A DNA stretch of 17,839 bases from JAADEM01 sp965371855 (GTDB lineage: Bacteria; Bacteroidota; Bacteroidia; Bacteroidales; Marinilabiliaceae), in contig CBDUZZ010000081.1 of NCBI GenBank assembly GCA_965371855.1, positions 1-17,839 of the forward strand. The letters are read 5' to 3'. A program made the translations under genes and the position numbers. This document shows, piece by piece, positions 7,605 to 15,318 of the stretch (its first letter is position 1; the number at the start of each line of letters is the position of its first letter). The notes beneath the pieces are model-generated. The model was not told the DNA's origin. It did not search any database and saw only the letters and a program-made list of their open reading frames with translations.

Positions 7605-8601
7605 TTTCTTTCTCTTCTTCGAGTGATTTCAGTTCCTCTTTCTTTGTCTGATTAACAAAAAAGAGTGAATTGATCATACTCAGCTCGTTTTCGTCAGGTA
7701 GTGGTTTAAGTTTAGCAAACTTAACCAGGTCTGCCAGTTCCAGTATTTGTTTAAGCTTTCCGTATGCATCTTTATCAGGCAGTTCAACACGTTTTAATGA
7801 TTCTAAAGTTTCCTCTGTTGTTTGTTCTAATGCCTGAATATTCAGTCTGTCTTCAATATATTGTCGTAACGTTTCAGTTATTTCGGAATGATACTTCTTA
7901 ACTTTATCTTTTTGCCACAGTTTCTCTGCTTTAATACGGTTAAGGTTTCTGAGGGCAATGATATGAGCCGGTTCTTTTGGCTTAGTTTTTTTAACTCTTG
8001 GTTTTAATGATTTATTTTTTCGATACCTGTAAATTAAGTATACTATCGCTCCTATAACTGCTAATGCCAACAGTATCCAGGGCAGATAGGGTAGGAGTTC
8101 TGCCAGACTGAAGGGTGAATCAATGGGTTTTTTTATGTCGGAAATACCTTTTTGCGGATCAACATTTTCAAACGGATTAATAACCATCAGAGCCATAGGT
8201 TGGGTTTCATATATTTTATGAACTTCATCTTCAGCAAGTTCAAATTTGATTGGTGGTATATATTGCAATCCACTATCGAAACTGGTTATGTTGTATTGTT
8301 GTGTTAGTGTTATACGGTTGTTTTCCAGAAAAGTAGTGTCGATAGGTGTTGCTGATACAACCTCAATAGATTTTGTGATTGTATCGGTAAAAACAGGAAA
8401 CGAAATAGTAACATCTTTAGGTTGACTGAGCTCAAGAGTAAGATTCATCTGCCCGCCAATAAAGATAAGTGTTGAATCCAGTTTGGCATTTACCGAAACG
8501 GTTTGAGCTTTAATAATCCCATTTTGCAGCAGAAAGACCACTGACAAAATTATTAAGAATGTGAGGGTTTTATTATTATATCGTTTTCGGATATTTTGCA
8601 T
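7552..8601 (-). CDS. BatD-like Bat-operon membrane protein
   Basis: This protein has 349 residues. A hydrophobic signal/anchor lies at 12-32, ending near KAQ. A beta-rich periplasmic domain of about 115 residues follows (35-150). One membrane helix lies at about 170-191, and a basic cytoplasmic tail runs from 192 to about 332. The tail carries Y-I-E-D-R-L-N-I-Q-A at 248-257 and LVKFAKLKP, close to motifs in the BatD tail, so the two appear to be paralogues of different size. Such a protein usually sits between DUF58 and BatA in Bacteroidota operons. The start overlaps the DUF58 stop by one base (TAATG), implying coupling. Residues after about 333 (ending SSEQLAVGSEQ) are encoded by heptamer repeats and are probably not an original part of the protein. 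Confidence 0.85.
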   Translation of the reverse strand: MQNIRKRYNNKTLTFLIILSVVFLLQNGIIKAQTVSVNAKLDSTLIFIGGQMNLTLELSQPKDVTISFPVFTDTITKSIEVVSATPIDTTFLENNRITLTQQYNITSFDSGLQYIPPIKFELAEDEVHKIYETQPMALMVINPFENVDPQKGISDIKKPIDSPFSLAELLPYLPWILLALAVIGAIVYLIYRYRKNKSLKPRVKKTKPKEPAHIIALRNLNRIKAEKLWQKDKVKKYHSEITETLRQYIEDRLNIQALEQTTEETLESLKRVELPDKDAYGKLKQILELADLVKFAKLKPLPDENELSMINSLFFVNQTKKEELKSLEEEKESRQATVSSEQLAVGSEQ

Positions 8602-9467
8602 TAGACACGTTTTTTAAATAAAGAAATTAATGCTTTAACATAGTCGTCATCTGTATTTACGGATACGTTATCTACTCCGCATTTACTGAATGTGTTTTTT
8701 GTGGTCTGATCATTCTCTATCCACCATTTTTTATATGCATCTCTTACAGCCTTGCTTGATGTATCCACCCAGTTGTATTGGTTCGTTTCAGCATCTTTAA
8801 GTTTGATAAGGCCAATAGAAGGCATTTCTGTTTCGCGTTTGTCATAAACTTTCAACGCCACCACATCGTGTTTCTGATTGGCTATTTTCAGGGCATCTTC
8901 AAAATTTTCATCAATAAAGTCAGAGATAATAAATGCAGTACATCGTTTCTTTATTGCATTTGTAAGATACTTGAGTGTTTCCGACAGATTAGTATTTCTG
9001 TGTTCAGGTGTAAATGTTATCAGTTCCCTTATTATATGCAAGATATGTTTCTTCCCTTTTTTTGGTGGAATAAATTTTTCTATCCTGTCGCTGAAAAACA
9101 TTACGCCTATCTTGTCATTGTTTTGGATAGCAGAAAAAGCCAATACGGCAGCAATCTCAGTTATTACATTCTTTTTATAGCGATACCCTGAACCGAATTC
9201 ACGTGAGCCTGACACATCAATAAGTAACATCACAGTAAGCTCACGTTCTTCTTCAAAGATTTTAATAAACGGATGATTAAATCTGGCTGTAACATTCCAG
9301 TCGACATTCCGGATATCATCACCATACTGGTATTCACGAACTTCACTGAAGGTCATTCCACGGCCTTTGAAAGCCGAATGGTATTCTCCTGCGAATATAT
9401 TGTTCGAGAGCCCACGGGTCTTTATCTCTATATGTCTTACTTTTTTTATTAAATCTGCTGTTTCCAT
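8601..9467 (-). CDS. DUF58 protein, vWA-like partner of MoxR
   Basis: This is a 288-residue cytoplasmic protein with no signal peptide. The DUF58 signature is clear at about 34-62: GRGMTFSEVREYQYGDDIR then VDWNVTARF. A vWA-like core follows, with a partial MIDAS at D84-x-S86-x-S88 (DVSGS). DUF58 genes almost always follow moxR, and the pair is thought to link the ATPase to membrane vWA proteins. It starts 133 nt after moxR, across a repeat-rich gap, and shares one base with the next gene. Its biochemical activity is unknown. Confidence 0.92.
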   Translation of the reverse strand: METADLIKKVRHIEIKTRGLSNNIFAGEYHSAFKGRGMTFSEVREYQYGDDIRNVDWNVTARFNHPFIKIFEEERELTVMLLIDVSGSREFGSGYRYKKNVITEIAAVLAFSAIQNNDKIGVMFFSDRIEKFIPPKKGKKHILHIIRELITFTPEHRNTNLSETLKYLTNAIKKRCTAFIISDFIDENFEDALKIANQKHDVVALKVYDKRETEMPSIGLIKLKDAETNQYNWVDTSSKAVRDAYKKWWIENDQTTKNTFSKCGVDNVSVNTDDDYVKALISLFKKRV

Positions 9468-9473
9468 TATTTG

Positions 9474-9600
9474 GATTTTCGATTTACTATGGATTTTCGA
9501 TTTATGATATATGATTTTTGATTTATGATGTAATATGTTTTACATCCCCAAATCCTCAAATCATAAATCATAAATCCTCACATCCCCACACCCCCACACC
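9474..9600. repeat. Two opposed heptamer arrays filling the moxR-DUF58 gap
   Basis: Rightward units at 9474-9533: GATTTTC, GATTTAC, a 4-nt break, GATTTTC, GATTTAT, GATATAT, GATTTTT, GATTTAT, GATGTAA. Then, at 9551-9599: AATCCTC, AAATCAT, AAATCAT, AAATCCT, CACATCC, CCACACC, CCCACAC. The two halves are complementary: GATTTATGAT (9520-9529) pairs with ATCATAAATC at 9560-9569 or 9567-9576, so the RNA can form alternative hairpins. The array ends one base before the moxR stop codon. Confidence 0.85.
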
Positions 9601-10596
9601 CTACGGTACTTCTACCACATTTAGTATTTCGCTTATAATCTCTTCAGAAGTTATGTTATTGGCTTCTGCTTCATATGACAATCCGATACGGTGACGAAGA
9701 ACATCGTGACAAACTGCACGAACATCTTCAGGAATCACATAACCTCTTCTTTTTATGAAAGCATATGCTTTTGACGCTATTGAAAGACTTATACTTGCAC
9801 GCGGTGACGCTCCGAATGAGATCATATCAGTAAATTTCTCAAGCTTATGATCGGCAGGAAATCTGGTAGAGAAAACAATATCAAGTATGTATTTTTCAAT
9901 CTTTTCATCCATATAAACATCTTTAACAACCGAACGTGCTCTGATTATATCTTCCGGTTTTAATATGGCAGATGCTGTAGGGAATGTTTTTGCCAGATTA
10001 TGACGAACAATGACTCGTTCCTCGTCTTTATTAGGATAGTTGATAACTACCTTTAGCATAAAACGGTCAACCTGAGCTTCGGGTAAGGGGTATGTTCCTT
10101 CCTGTTCTATTGGATTCTGTGTAGCCATTACAAGGAAAGGCTTATCCAGTGGATATGTAGTGTCACCAATTGTAACCTGACGTTCCTGCATAGCTTCGAG
10201 AAGAGCACTTTGCACCTTAGCCGGAGCACGGTTAATCTCATCTGCCAGTACAAAATTGGTGAAAATAGGTCCCTTCTTAACCACAAACTCCTCCTTTTTC
10301 TGGCTATATATCATAGTACCCATCAAATCGGCAGGTAATAGGTCGGGAGTAAACTGTATACGGGCAAATTTAGCATCAATAATTTGTGACAAGGTGGTAA
10401 TAGCAAGTGTTTTCGCCAATCCGGGAACACCTTCAAGCAGTATATGGCCATCACTTAGTAAGCCGATGAGCAGACTCTCTACAAGGTGTTTTTGCCCCAC
10501 AATCACTTTGTGCATTTCAAGTGTGATTAAATCGATAAATGAGCTCTCCTCTTTAATTCGTTCATTTATTTCTCTTAGATTAACGGATTGTTCCAT
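9601..10596 (-). CDS. moxR: MoxR-family AAA+ ATPase
   Basis: This is a 331-residue cytoplasmic ATPase of the MoxR/RavA clade. Walker A is GVPGLAKT (56-63), Walker B is VLADE (116-120), sensor 1 is ATQNP (158-162), and an arginine-finger candidate is R178 in EAQVDRFM. The insert QNPIEQEGTYPLPEAQ is the MoxR hallmark. Family members act as chaperone-like remodelers that help vWA proteins mature or bind metal. As the first gene of the operon, directly followed by DUF58 and two vWA genes, it fits that role here. A Bacteroidota-type promoter lies about 50 nt upstream. Length and motifs are normal. Confidence 0.96.
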   Translation of the reverse strand: MEQSVNLREINERIKEESSFIDLITLEMHKVIVGQKHLVESLLIGLLSDGHILLEGVPGLAKTLAITTLSQIIDAKFARIQFTPDLLPADLMGTMIYSQKKEEFVVKKGPIFTNFVLADEINRAPAKVQSALLEAMQERQVTIGDTTYPLDKPFLVMATQNPIEQEGTYPLPEAQVDRFMLKVVINYPNKDEERVIVRHNLAKTFPTASAILKPEDIIRARSVVKDVYMDEKIEKYILDIVFSTRFPADHKLEKFTDMISFGASPRASISLSIASKAYAFIKRRGYVIPEDVRAVCHDVLRHRIGLSYEAEANNITSEEIISEILNVVEVP

Positions 10597-10648
10597 AACT
10601 AATGTTTTTTTATTTGTAGTTTATTGTTATTCTATGATTCTCGATTGC

Positions 10649-10678
10649 CAAAAGTATAATTTTCAAACTGAAAACAAT
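10649..10678 (-). promoter_or_regulatory. Bacteroidota-type promoter for the Bat operon
   Basis: On the minus strand, TACTTTTG (10656-10649) matches the -7 consensus TAnnTTTG exactly. TTG (10677-10675) lies 18 nt upstream as the -33 element. Transcription would start about 45 nt before the moxR ATG. The gap 10597-10847 separates divergent operons. I found no equally good promoter for the plus-strand genes; TAATTTG near 10731 is a weak candidate. Confidence 0.6.
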
Positions 10679-10847
10679 AGGGCAGGGAGTTAATTTTTAT
10701 TAACGTTTTATTTATACTATTACTTGTGAATAATTTGTACATTGGTAAAAATCAAATCTTTTTTTGTTTATAGTCGGCTGATTATTAATGCTGATAGTGT
10801 ATAGTTAACCACATAAAGATATATGTTAATCATTAAAATTTGTATTT

Positions 10848-13088
10848 ATGCGTATAGTATTCATTGCAACATATCCACCTGAAAAATGTGGAATAGGAAC
10901 GTTTACCCATAATTTACGAAGTATCATAGAGCAAGTCACTAATGGTGATGAAACCTATTCCACGTCCGTTGTGGCCATCTCTTCCAATTCTTCTGAATAT
11001 GATTATCCGGAAGAGGTGAAATTCATGATAGACAAAAATAATCTCAAAGAATACGAGGAGGCAGCTGACTATATCAACAGAAATGCTGATGTATGTTTCA
11101 TTCAGCATGAATATGGAATATTCGGCGGGGATAATGGTATTTTCTTGTTGTCTTTACTGGGAAAACTTAATATTCCCATGGTTGTGACCTTTCATACAGT
11201 CCTAAATAAACCGTCAAAACATCAGAAATCGTTAATGTTGACAATAAGCAAAAGGGCTTCACAGGTGTTTGTTATGAGTGATTTGGCTGTTGATTTTTTA
11301 GAACATATTTATAAGGTCGACAAGGATAAAATTTTCAAGATTGAACACGGGGTGCCTATATTTAATCTGCCTTCAAGAGATAAATTGAGGGAGCTGATAA
11401 AATTCGAGGGTAAGCGTGTGTTGCTGACTTTTGGATTGTTAAGTCGTAATAAAGGTCTGGAGGTAGTTATTAATGCACTACCTGATGTGGTTAAGAAATA
11501 TCCAAATGTGCAATATGTTATTCTTGGGAAAACCCATCCCAATGTGGTGAAAGAAAGTGGTGAGGAATACCGGAAATATTTGAGGTTGCTGGCAAAAAAA
11601 CTGGGAGTAGAAAAGAATGTAGTTTTTGATGATAGATATGTGACCGATAGAGAGTTGATTGAAATACTTTCGGCTTGTGATGTTTATATTACACCATATC
11701 TGAACGAAGAACAGATCACAAGTGGAACACTGTCGTATGCCATAGGAGTAGGGGCTTTGGTTGTTTCAACACCATACTGGCATGCAAAAGAGTTGCTGGC
11801 CGGGCAAAGAGGTGTTATTATCCCGTTTAACGATTCTAAAAGTTTATCAGAAGAGTTGATCAAACTATTCGATTTTCCGGAGTTGGCAGAAAGTATACGT
11901 GATTCAGCACTCACTTATGGAATGCAGTTGGGATGGCCTAAAATTGCACATAATTATTTATCGTATCTCAATAAACTGGAGGAAAAAGATATTTATCCAG
12001 ATGTAGAGTACTCAATGCCTATTGACATTTCGGTTATGCCAACATTCAATTTCATACATCTGCATAAACTAACTAATGATACAGGTATTATTCAACATGC
12101 AAAATATGATATCCCTAATTTGAAAGAGGGTTATTGTATTGATGATAATTCCAGAGCTTTGATTATGGTGTTAATGGCTAAGAAATATATAAAGGGAAAA
12201 GAGCTTAGTTCGTTAATGATCCGTTATTTGAGCTTTATTCATTACATGCAAAAGCCTGACGGCTCTTTTCACAATATGTTAAAATACAATTTTGAGTATA
12301 TACCTGAAAAGGATTCGGAGGATGCGTTTGGCCGGACTTTATGGGCTTTAGGCAGTCTGGCGGCAAATGATACGATTGATGCTGAACTATATGGACATAG
12401 GAAATTGGCGGAGGAATTGTTTACAAAATCATTACAGAAAATAGATAAATTGAGGTTTTTACGTGGTAAAGCCAATACAATTATAGGGTTGTGCTCATAT
12501 GCCGGTACTGATAATCGAAGTCAGAAAAAAGTTTTAAAATTGATTAACAAAATGGCAAATGACTTAACAAATGCATTTAATTTAAATAGCAGTGATAATT
12601 GGGTTTGGTTTGAAGATGCTCTTACTTATGATAATGGTATCATACCTTTAGCATTATTGCATGCTTATAATATCACAAAGAACAATAAGTATTTTGATGT
12701 TGCTAAAAGATCATTTCATTTTCTTGAGAAACAGACTTTAATTAGTGGTACGTTTATACCGATAGGGAATAAAAGCTGGTTTCATAGAAATGAAAAAAGA
12801 TGTGATTACGATCAGCAACCAATAGAGGCTATATCGATGATTATGGCTTATTTAATGCTTTATAAATTAACAGGTGATAAGGATTATTTAAATAAACTGT
12901 TTAAAATATTTTCATGGTTTCTCGGGCATAATAATCAGCACATGTCATTATACGAGCCAAGGTCAGGAGCATGTTACGATGGCCTTACACGTAACGGAGT
13001 TAACGAAAATCAGGGAGCAGAAAGTCTGCTTGCTTATTGGTTATCATACTTTACGGTTTTTGATGCTTATTTCTTGCAGTTTGATTAG
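10848..13088 (+). CDS. GT4 glycosyltransferase fused to an alpha/alpha-toroid domain
   Basis: This is a 746-residue, apparently cytosolic protein. Residues 1 to about 375 form a GT-B fold. The N-terminal CGIGTFT loop, IEHGVP, the GLLSRNKGLE region and TSGTLSYAIGVG followed by STPYWHAKELL resemble the mannosyltransferase-like branch of GT4. The second Glu of the usual E-x7-E is Ser296. Residues about 390-746 look like a helical toroid of the six-hairpin glycosidase type. Its motifs include CIDDNSRAL, PDGSFHN, EDAFGRTLWALG, FEDALTYDNG and NENQGAES. I cannot assign a catalytic activity to it; it may bind or trim the product. It is the first gene of a GT-GH130-GT set, 17 nt before the GH130 gene. 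Sugar donor and acceptor are unknown; mannose is an inference from the neighbour. Confidence 0.88.
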   Translation: MRIVFIATYPPEKCGIGTFTHNLRSIIEQVTNGDETYSTSVVAISSNSSEYDYPEEVKFMIDKNNLKEYEEAADYINRNADVCFIQHEYGIFGGDNGIFLLSLLGKLNIPMVVTFHTVLNKPSKHQKSLMLTISKRASQVFVMSDLAVDFLEHIYKVDKDKIFKIEHGVPIFNLPSRDKLRELIKFEGKRVLLTFGLLSRNKGLEVVINALPDVVKKYPNVQYVILGKTHPNVVKESGEEYRKYLRLLAKKLGVEKNVVFDDRYVTDRELIEILSACDVYITPYLNEEQITSGTLSYAIGVGALVVSTPYWHAKELLAGQRGVIIPFNDSKSLSEELIKLFDFPELAESIRDSALTYGMQLGWPKIAHNYLSYLNKLEEKDIYPDVEYSMPIDISVMPTFNFIHLHKLTNDTGIIQHAKYDIPNLKEGYCIDDNSRALIMVLMAKKYIKGKELSSLMIRYLSFIHYMQKPDGSFHNMLKYNFEYIPEKDSEDAFGRTLWALGSLAANDTIDAELYGHRKLAEELFTKSLQKIDKLRFLRGKANTIIGLCSYAGTDNRSQKKVLKLINKMANDLTNAFNLNSSDNWVWFEDALTYDNGIIPLALLHAYNITKNNKYFDVAKRSFHFLEKQTLISGTFIPIGNKSWFHRNEKRCDYDQQPIEAISMIMAYLMLYKLTGDKDYLNKLFKIFSWFLGHNNQHMSLYEPRSGACYDGLTRNGVNENQGAESLLAYWLSYFTVFDAYFLQFD

Positions 13089-13105
13089 GAATAAAATTTA
13101 AAGTT

Positions 13106-14032
13106 ATGGATGATGTAGTTAAACGATATGAGAGTAATCCGATATTGACCAGATATGATGTCCCTTATGATGTAGTTACTGTGCATAATGCTGCAGTAGT
13201 AAAGTATGGGGATGAGTATATGATGGTATTTCGTTCTCATAAACGAAACGGGCGTAGTATTTTGGGGCTGGCAAGGAGTAAAGATGGGTTCTCTTTTATC
13301 GTAGACCCTGAGCCTTTTATGACTCCTGCTACAGAAGGCGAGTTTGCAAAGTACGAGGCTTTTGGAGTGGAAGACCCACGTATTACTTTTATTGATGGTG
13401 AGTATTGGATGACCTATTCGGCATATTCGGAACATGGTGTGAGAATAGGACTAGCTAAAATAATTGATTTTAAAAGGATTGAGCGTTATAGTCTTATCAC
13501 TGAAGCCGATTATCGTAATGTGGTGTTATTTCCGGAAAAAATTAACGGATTGTATGTGAGGCTCGACAGACCTCATTCTGAGATCAGTCCCTGGTCGGTT
13601 TGGATAAGTTATTCACCCGATTTGAAATATTGGGGTGATTCCCAACTGATAATGAAACCTGTTCAGTATCATTGGGATGAAATGAAGATAGGCCCGGGTG
13701 CTCCGCCAATTAAGACTGATAAAGGCTGGCTTAATATTTATCATGGCGTTTTCCCGACTATGGACAGCTCGGTTTATCGGCTTGGTGTTGCTTTGCATGA
13801 TTTACATGACCCATCGGTTATTCTTGGTATCTCCGATGACTGGATATTGCAACCTGAAGAGCCGTACGAACTGACAGGATACGTGCATAATGTTGTATTC
13901 ACTTGTGCAGCGGTTCGGTATAAATACAATGAACTGCTACTATATTGGGGTGGAGCTGATACCGTTATGTGTGTGGGCACGGTAAAAATATCGGATTTAC
14001 TGGATATGTGCCTTAATAAAAGTCGGCAGTAG
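13106..14032 (+). CDS. GH130 family beta-mannoside phosphorylase
   Basis: This is a 308-residue cytosolic five-bladed propeller enzyme. GH130 motifs run in order: NPIL (11-14), NAAVV (28-32), LARSKDGF (55-62), GVEDPR (87-92), NVVLFPEK (138-145), DRPH (154-157), the KIGPGAPP stretch (194-201), IYHG (211-214) and, near the C-terminus, HNVVFTCA. By family knowledge, the Asp of EDPR (D90) is the likely general acid. R43, R155, K194 and H213 are candidates for holding phosphate, which favours a phosphorylase over a hydrolase. Such enzymes convert beta-mannosides plus phosphate to mannose 1-phosphate, or run in reverse. The linkage (1,2 or 1,4) cannot be read from the sequence. Flanking glycosyltransferases and the lack of transporter or SusCD genes argue for turnover of an internally made glycan. 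Confidence 0.92.
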   Translation: MDDVVKRYESNPILTRYDVPYDVVTVHNAAVVKYGDEYMMVFRSHKRNGRSILGLARSKDGFSFIVDPEPFMTPATEGEFAKYEAFGVEDPRITFIDGEYWMTYSAYSEHGVRIGLAKIIDFKRIERYSLITEADYRNVVLFPEKINGLYVRLDRPHSEISPWSVWISYSPDLKYWGDSQLIMKPVQYHWDEMKIGPGAPPIKTDKGWLNIYHGVFPTMDSSVYRLGVALHDLHDPSVILGISDDWILQPEEPYELTGYVHNVVFTCAAVRYKYNELLLYWGGADTVMCVGTVKISDLLDMCLNKSRQ

Positions 14033-14039
14033 TATATCA

Positions 14040-14137
14040 AGTTTATCAAGTTAAAAGTTTGTAAAGTTAAAAGTTATAAAGTTACAAACCCGAAACAAAA
14101 AACCTTGAACTCGGAACCTTGAACTCGGAACTCGAAA
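14040..14137. repeat. Two tandem repeat arrays between GH130 and the second GT
   Basis: The first array is AGTTTATCA, AGTTAAA, AGTTTGTAA, AGTTAAA, AGTTATAA, AGTTACAA (14040-14087), related to 7331-7364. The second is made of exact heptamers: CCTTGAA, CTCGGAA, CCTTGAA, CTCGGAA, CTCGAAA (14103-14137). Together they fill the 115-nt gap almost completely and end 10 nt before the next ATG. Confidence 0.85.
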
Positions 14138-14147
14138 CAATTCAACC

Positions 14148-15152
14148 ATGAAATTAGCAATATTATCACCTGTTGCATGGAGAACTCCACCGCATCATTA
14201 CGGCCCGTGGGAACAAATTGCATCATCAGTATGTGAAGGGATGGTTGGTAAGGGAGTTGATGTTACTCTTTTTTCCACCCTTGATTCAGTTACTAATGCT
14301 AAACTTGAAGGTGTATGTGAAAAAGGATACGAGGAGGATAAATCGGTTGACGGACTGGTGCAATCTGTTCTTCATATTAGTCATTTAATGGAGATGGCAG
14401 ATGAGTTTGACCTTATTCACAGTCATTTCGATTTTTTACCTCTTACATATTCAAAACTGATAAAAACACCGGTAGTAACTACTATTCATGGCTTTTCGTC
14501 ATCAAAGATATGGCCTGTGTTTGAGAAGTATAATAAGCAAGCATACTATATATCTATCAGTTATGCTGACAGGTACAACAAGTTGGATTACATTGCCAAT
14601 GTGTACAATGGTATTGATATTTCCCAATTTTCTTTTACAGAATCACCTGAAGACTACCTGTTGTTCTTCGGCCGGATTCATCCTGATAAGGGTACACATG
14701 ATGCAATCAGAATAGCCCAAAAGGCCGGCAAGAAATTGATCATTGCAGGCATAGTACAGGATAATGCATATTTTGAGGAGAGAGTTAAACCTTATATTGA
14801 TGATGAGTCTGTTGTTTATGTTGGCAGTGCCGGACCGGAAAAGAGGAATAAATTGTTAGGTAATGCTTTAGTTCTGTTACATCCAATCTATTTTGACGAG
14901 CCTTTCGGATTAAGTATTGCCGAAGCTATGGCTTGCGGAACTCCGGTAATAGCATACAACCGTGGTTCAATGCCGGAGCTGATAAAGTCGGGTGAAACAG
15001 GTTTCATTGTATCAGGCCTTAATGAAGCTGTAGATGTGATCAATAGTATATCATCAATAAACAGAAGATTTTGCAGAGAACATGCCATACAAAATTTTAG
15101 TACTGAAAGAATGGTGAATGATTATTATAAGGTGTATCAGAAGATTTTGTAG
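14148..15152 (+). CDS. GT4-family glycosyltransferase
   Basis: This is a 334-residue GT-B retaining glycosyltransferase without a signal peptide. The N-terminal domain has SPVAWRTPPHHYGPWE, typical of the AviGT4-like branch, and HSHFDF plus TTIHG. The C-terminal nucleotide-sugar domain has FFGRIHPDKG (173-182) and a complete E-x7-E, E251 to E259 (DEPFGLSIAEAMACG). PVIAYNRGSMPE follows. It probably transfers a hexose from a nucleotide sugar to the same glycan handled by its two neighbours; donor and acceptor are not visible. It is the last gene of the set. Downstream, 15153-15318 has an AGTTTATAA unit and a palindrome but no convincing terminator. Confidence 0.92.
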   Translation: MKLAILSPVAWRTPPHHYGPWEQIASSVCEGMVGKGVDVTLFSTLDSVTNAKLEGVCEKGYEEDKSVDGLVQSVLHISHLMEMADEFDLIHSHFDFLPLTYSKLIKTPVVTTIHGFSSSKIWPVFEKYNKQAYYISISYADRYNKLDYIANVYNGIDISQFSFTESPEDYLLFFGRIHPDKGTHDAIRIAQKAGKKLIIAGIVQDNAYFEERVKPYIDDESVVYVGSAGPEKRNKLLGNALVLLHPIYFDEPFGLSIAEAMACGTPVIAYNRGSMPELIKSGETGFIVSGLNEAVDVINSISSINRRFCREHAIQNFSTERMVNDYYKVYQKIL

Positions 15153-15179
15153 TAAAAAGTTTATAAAGTCGCTTATATG

Positions 15180-15199
15180 TCCCAACAATACTGTCGGGA
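15180..15199. repeat. Imperfect 20-nt palindrome downstream of the GT
   Basis: TCCCAACAAT/ACTGTCGGGA pairs at 8 of 10 positions. No T-run follows, so it is a weak terminator candidate at best. It resembles short dispersed palindromes seen in Bacteroidota intergenic DNA. Confidence 0.4.
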
Positions 15200-15318
15200 A
15201 AGTATTAGTAAGTCGCAAGGCTTCGGTGTGAGCTCAGTCGGACAGTGGTTTACCAGGTAGCTTATTAATTATAATTTTCAGTTTTTGTCTGAACATAATG
15301 GTCTCTAAACTAATGTTT

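Noticed and set aside
8778..9191. Plus-strand frame of 137 codons opposite DUF58
   Set aside because: It lies wholly within the well-supported DUF58 gene, has no family resemblance, and is rich in Cys and Phe as expected for a shadow frame.
10256..10693. Plus-strand frame of 145 codons opposite moxR
   Set aside because: It overlaps the conserved MoxR ATPase motifs and shows no recognisable domain.
15205..15260. tRNA-like stretch containing GAGCTCAGTCGG
   Set aside because: The D-arm-like word is isolated. I could not draw an acceptor stem, anticodon arm or T-arm at the right spacing.
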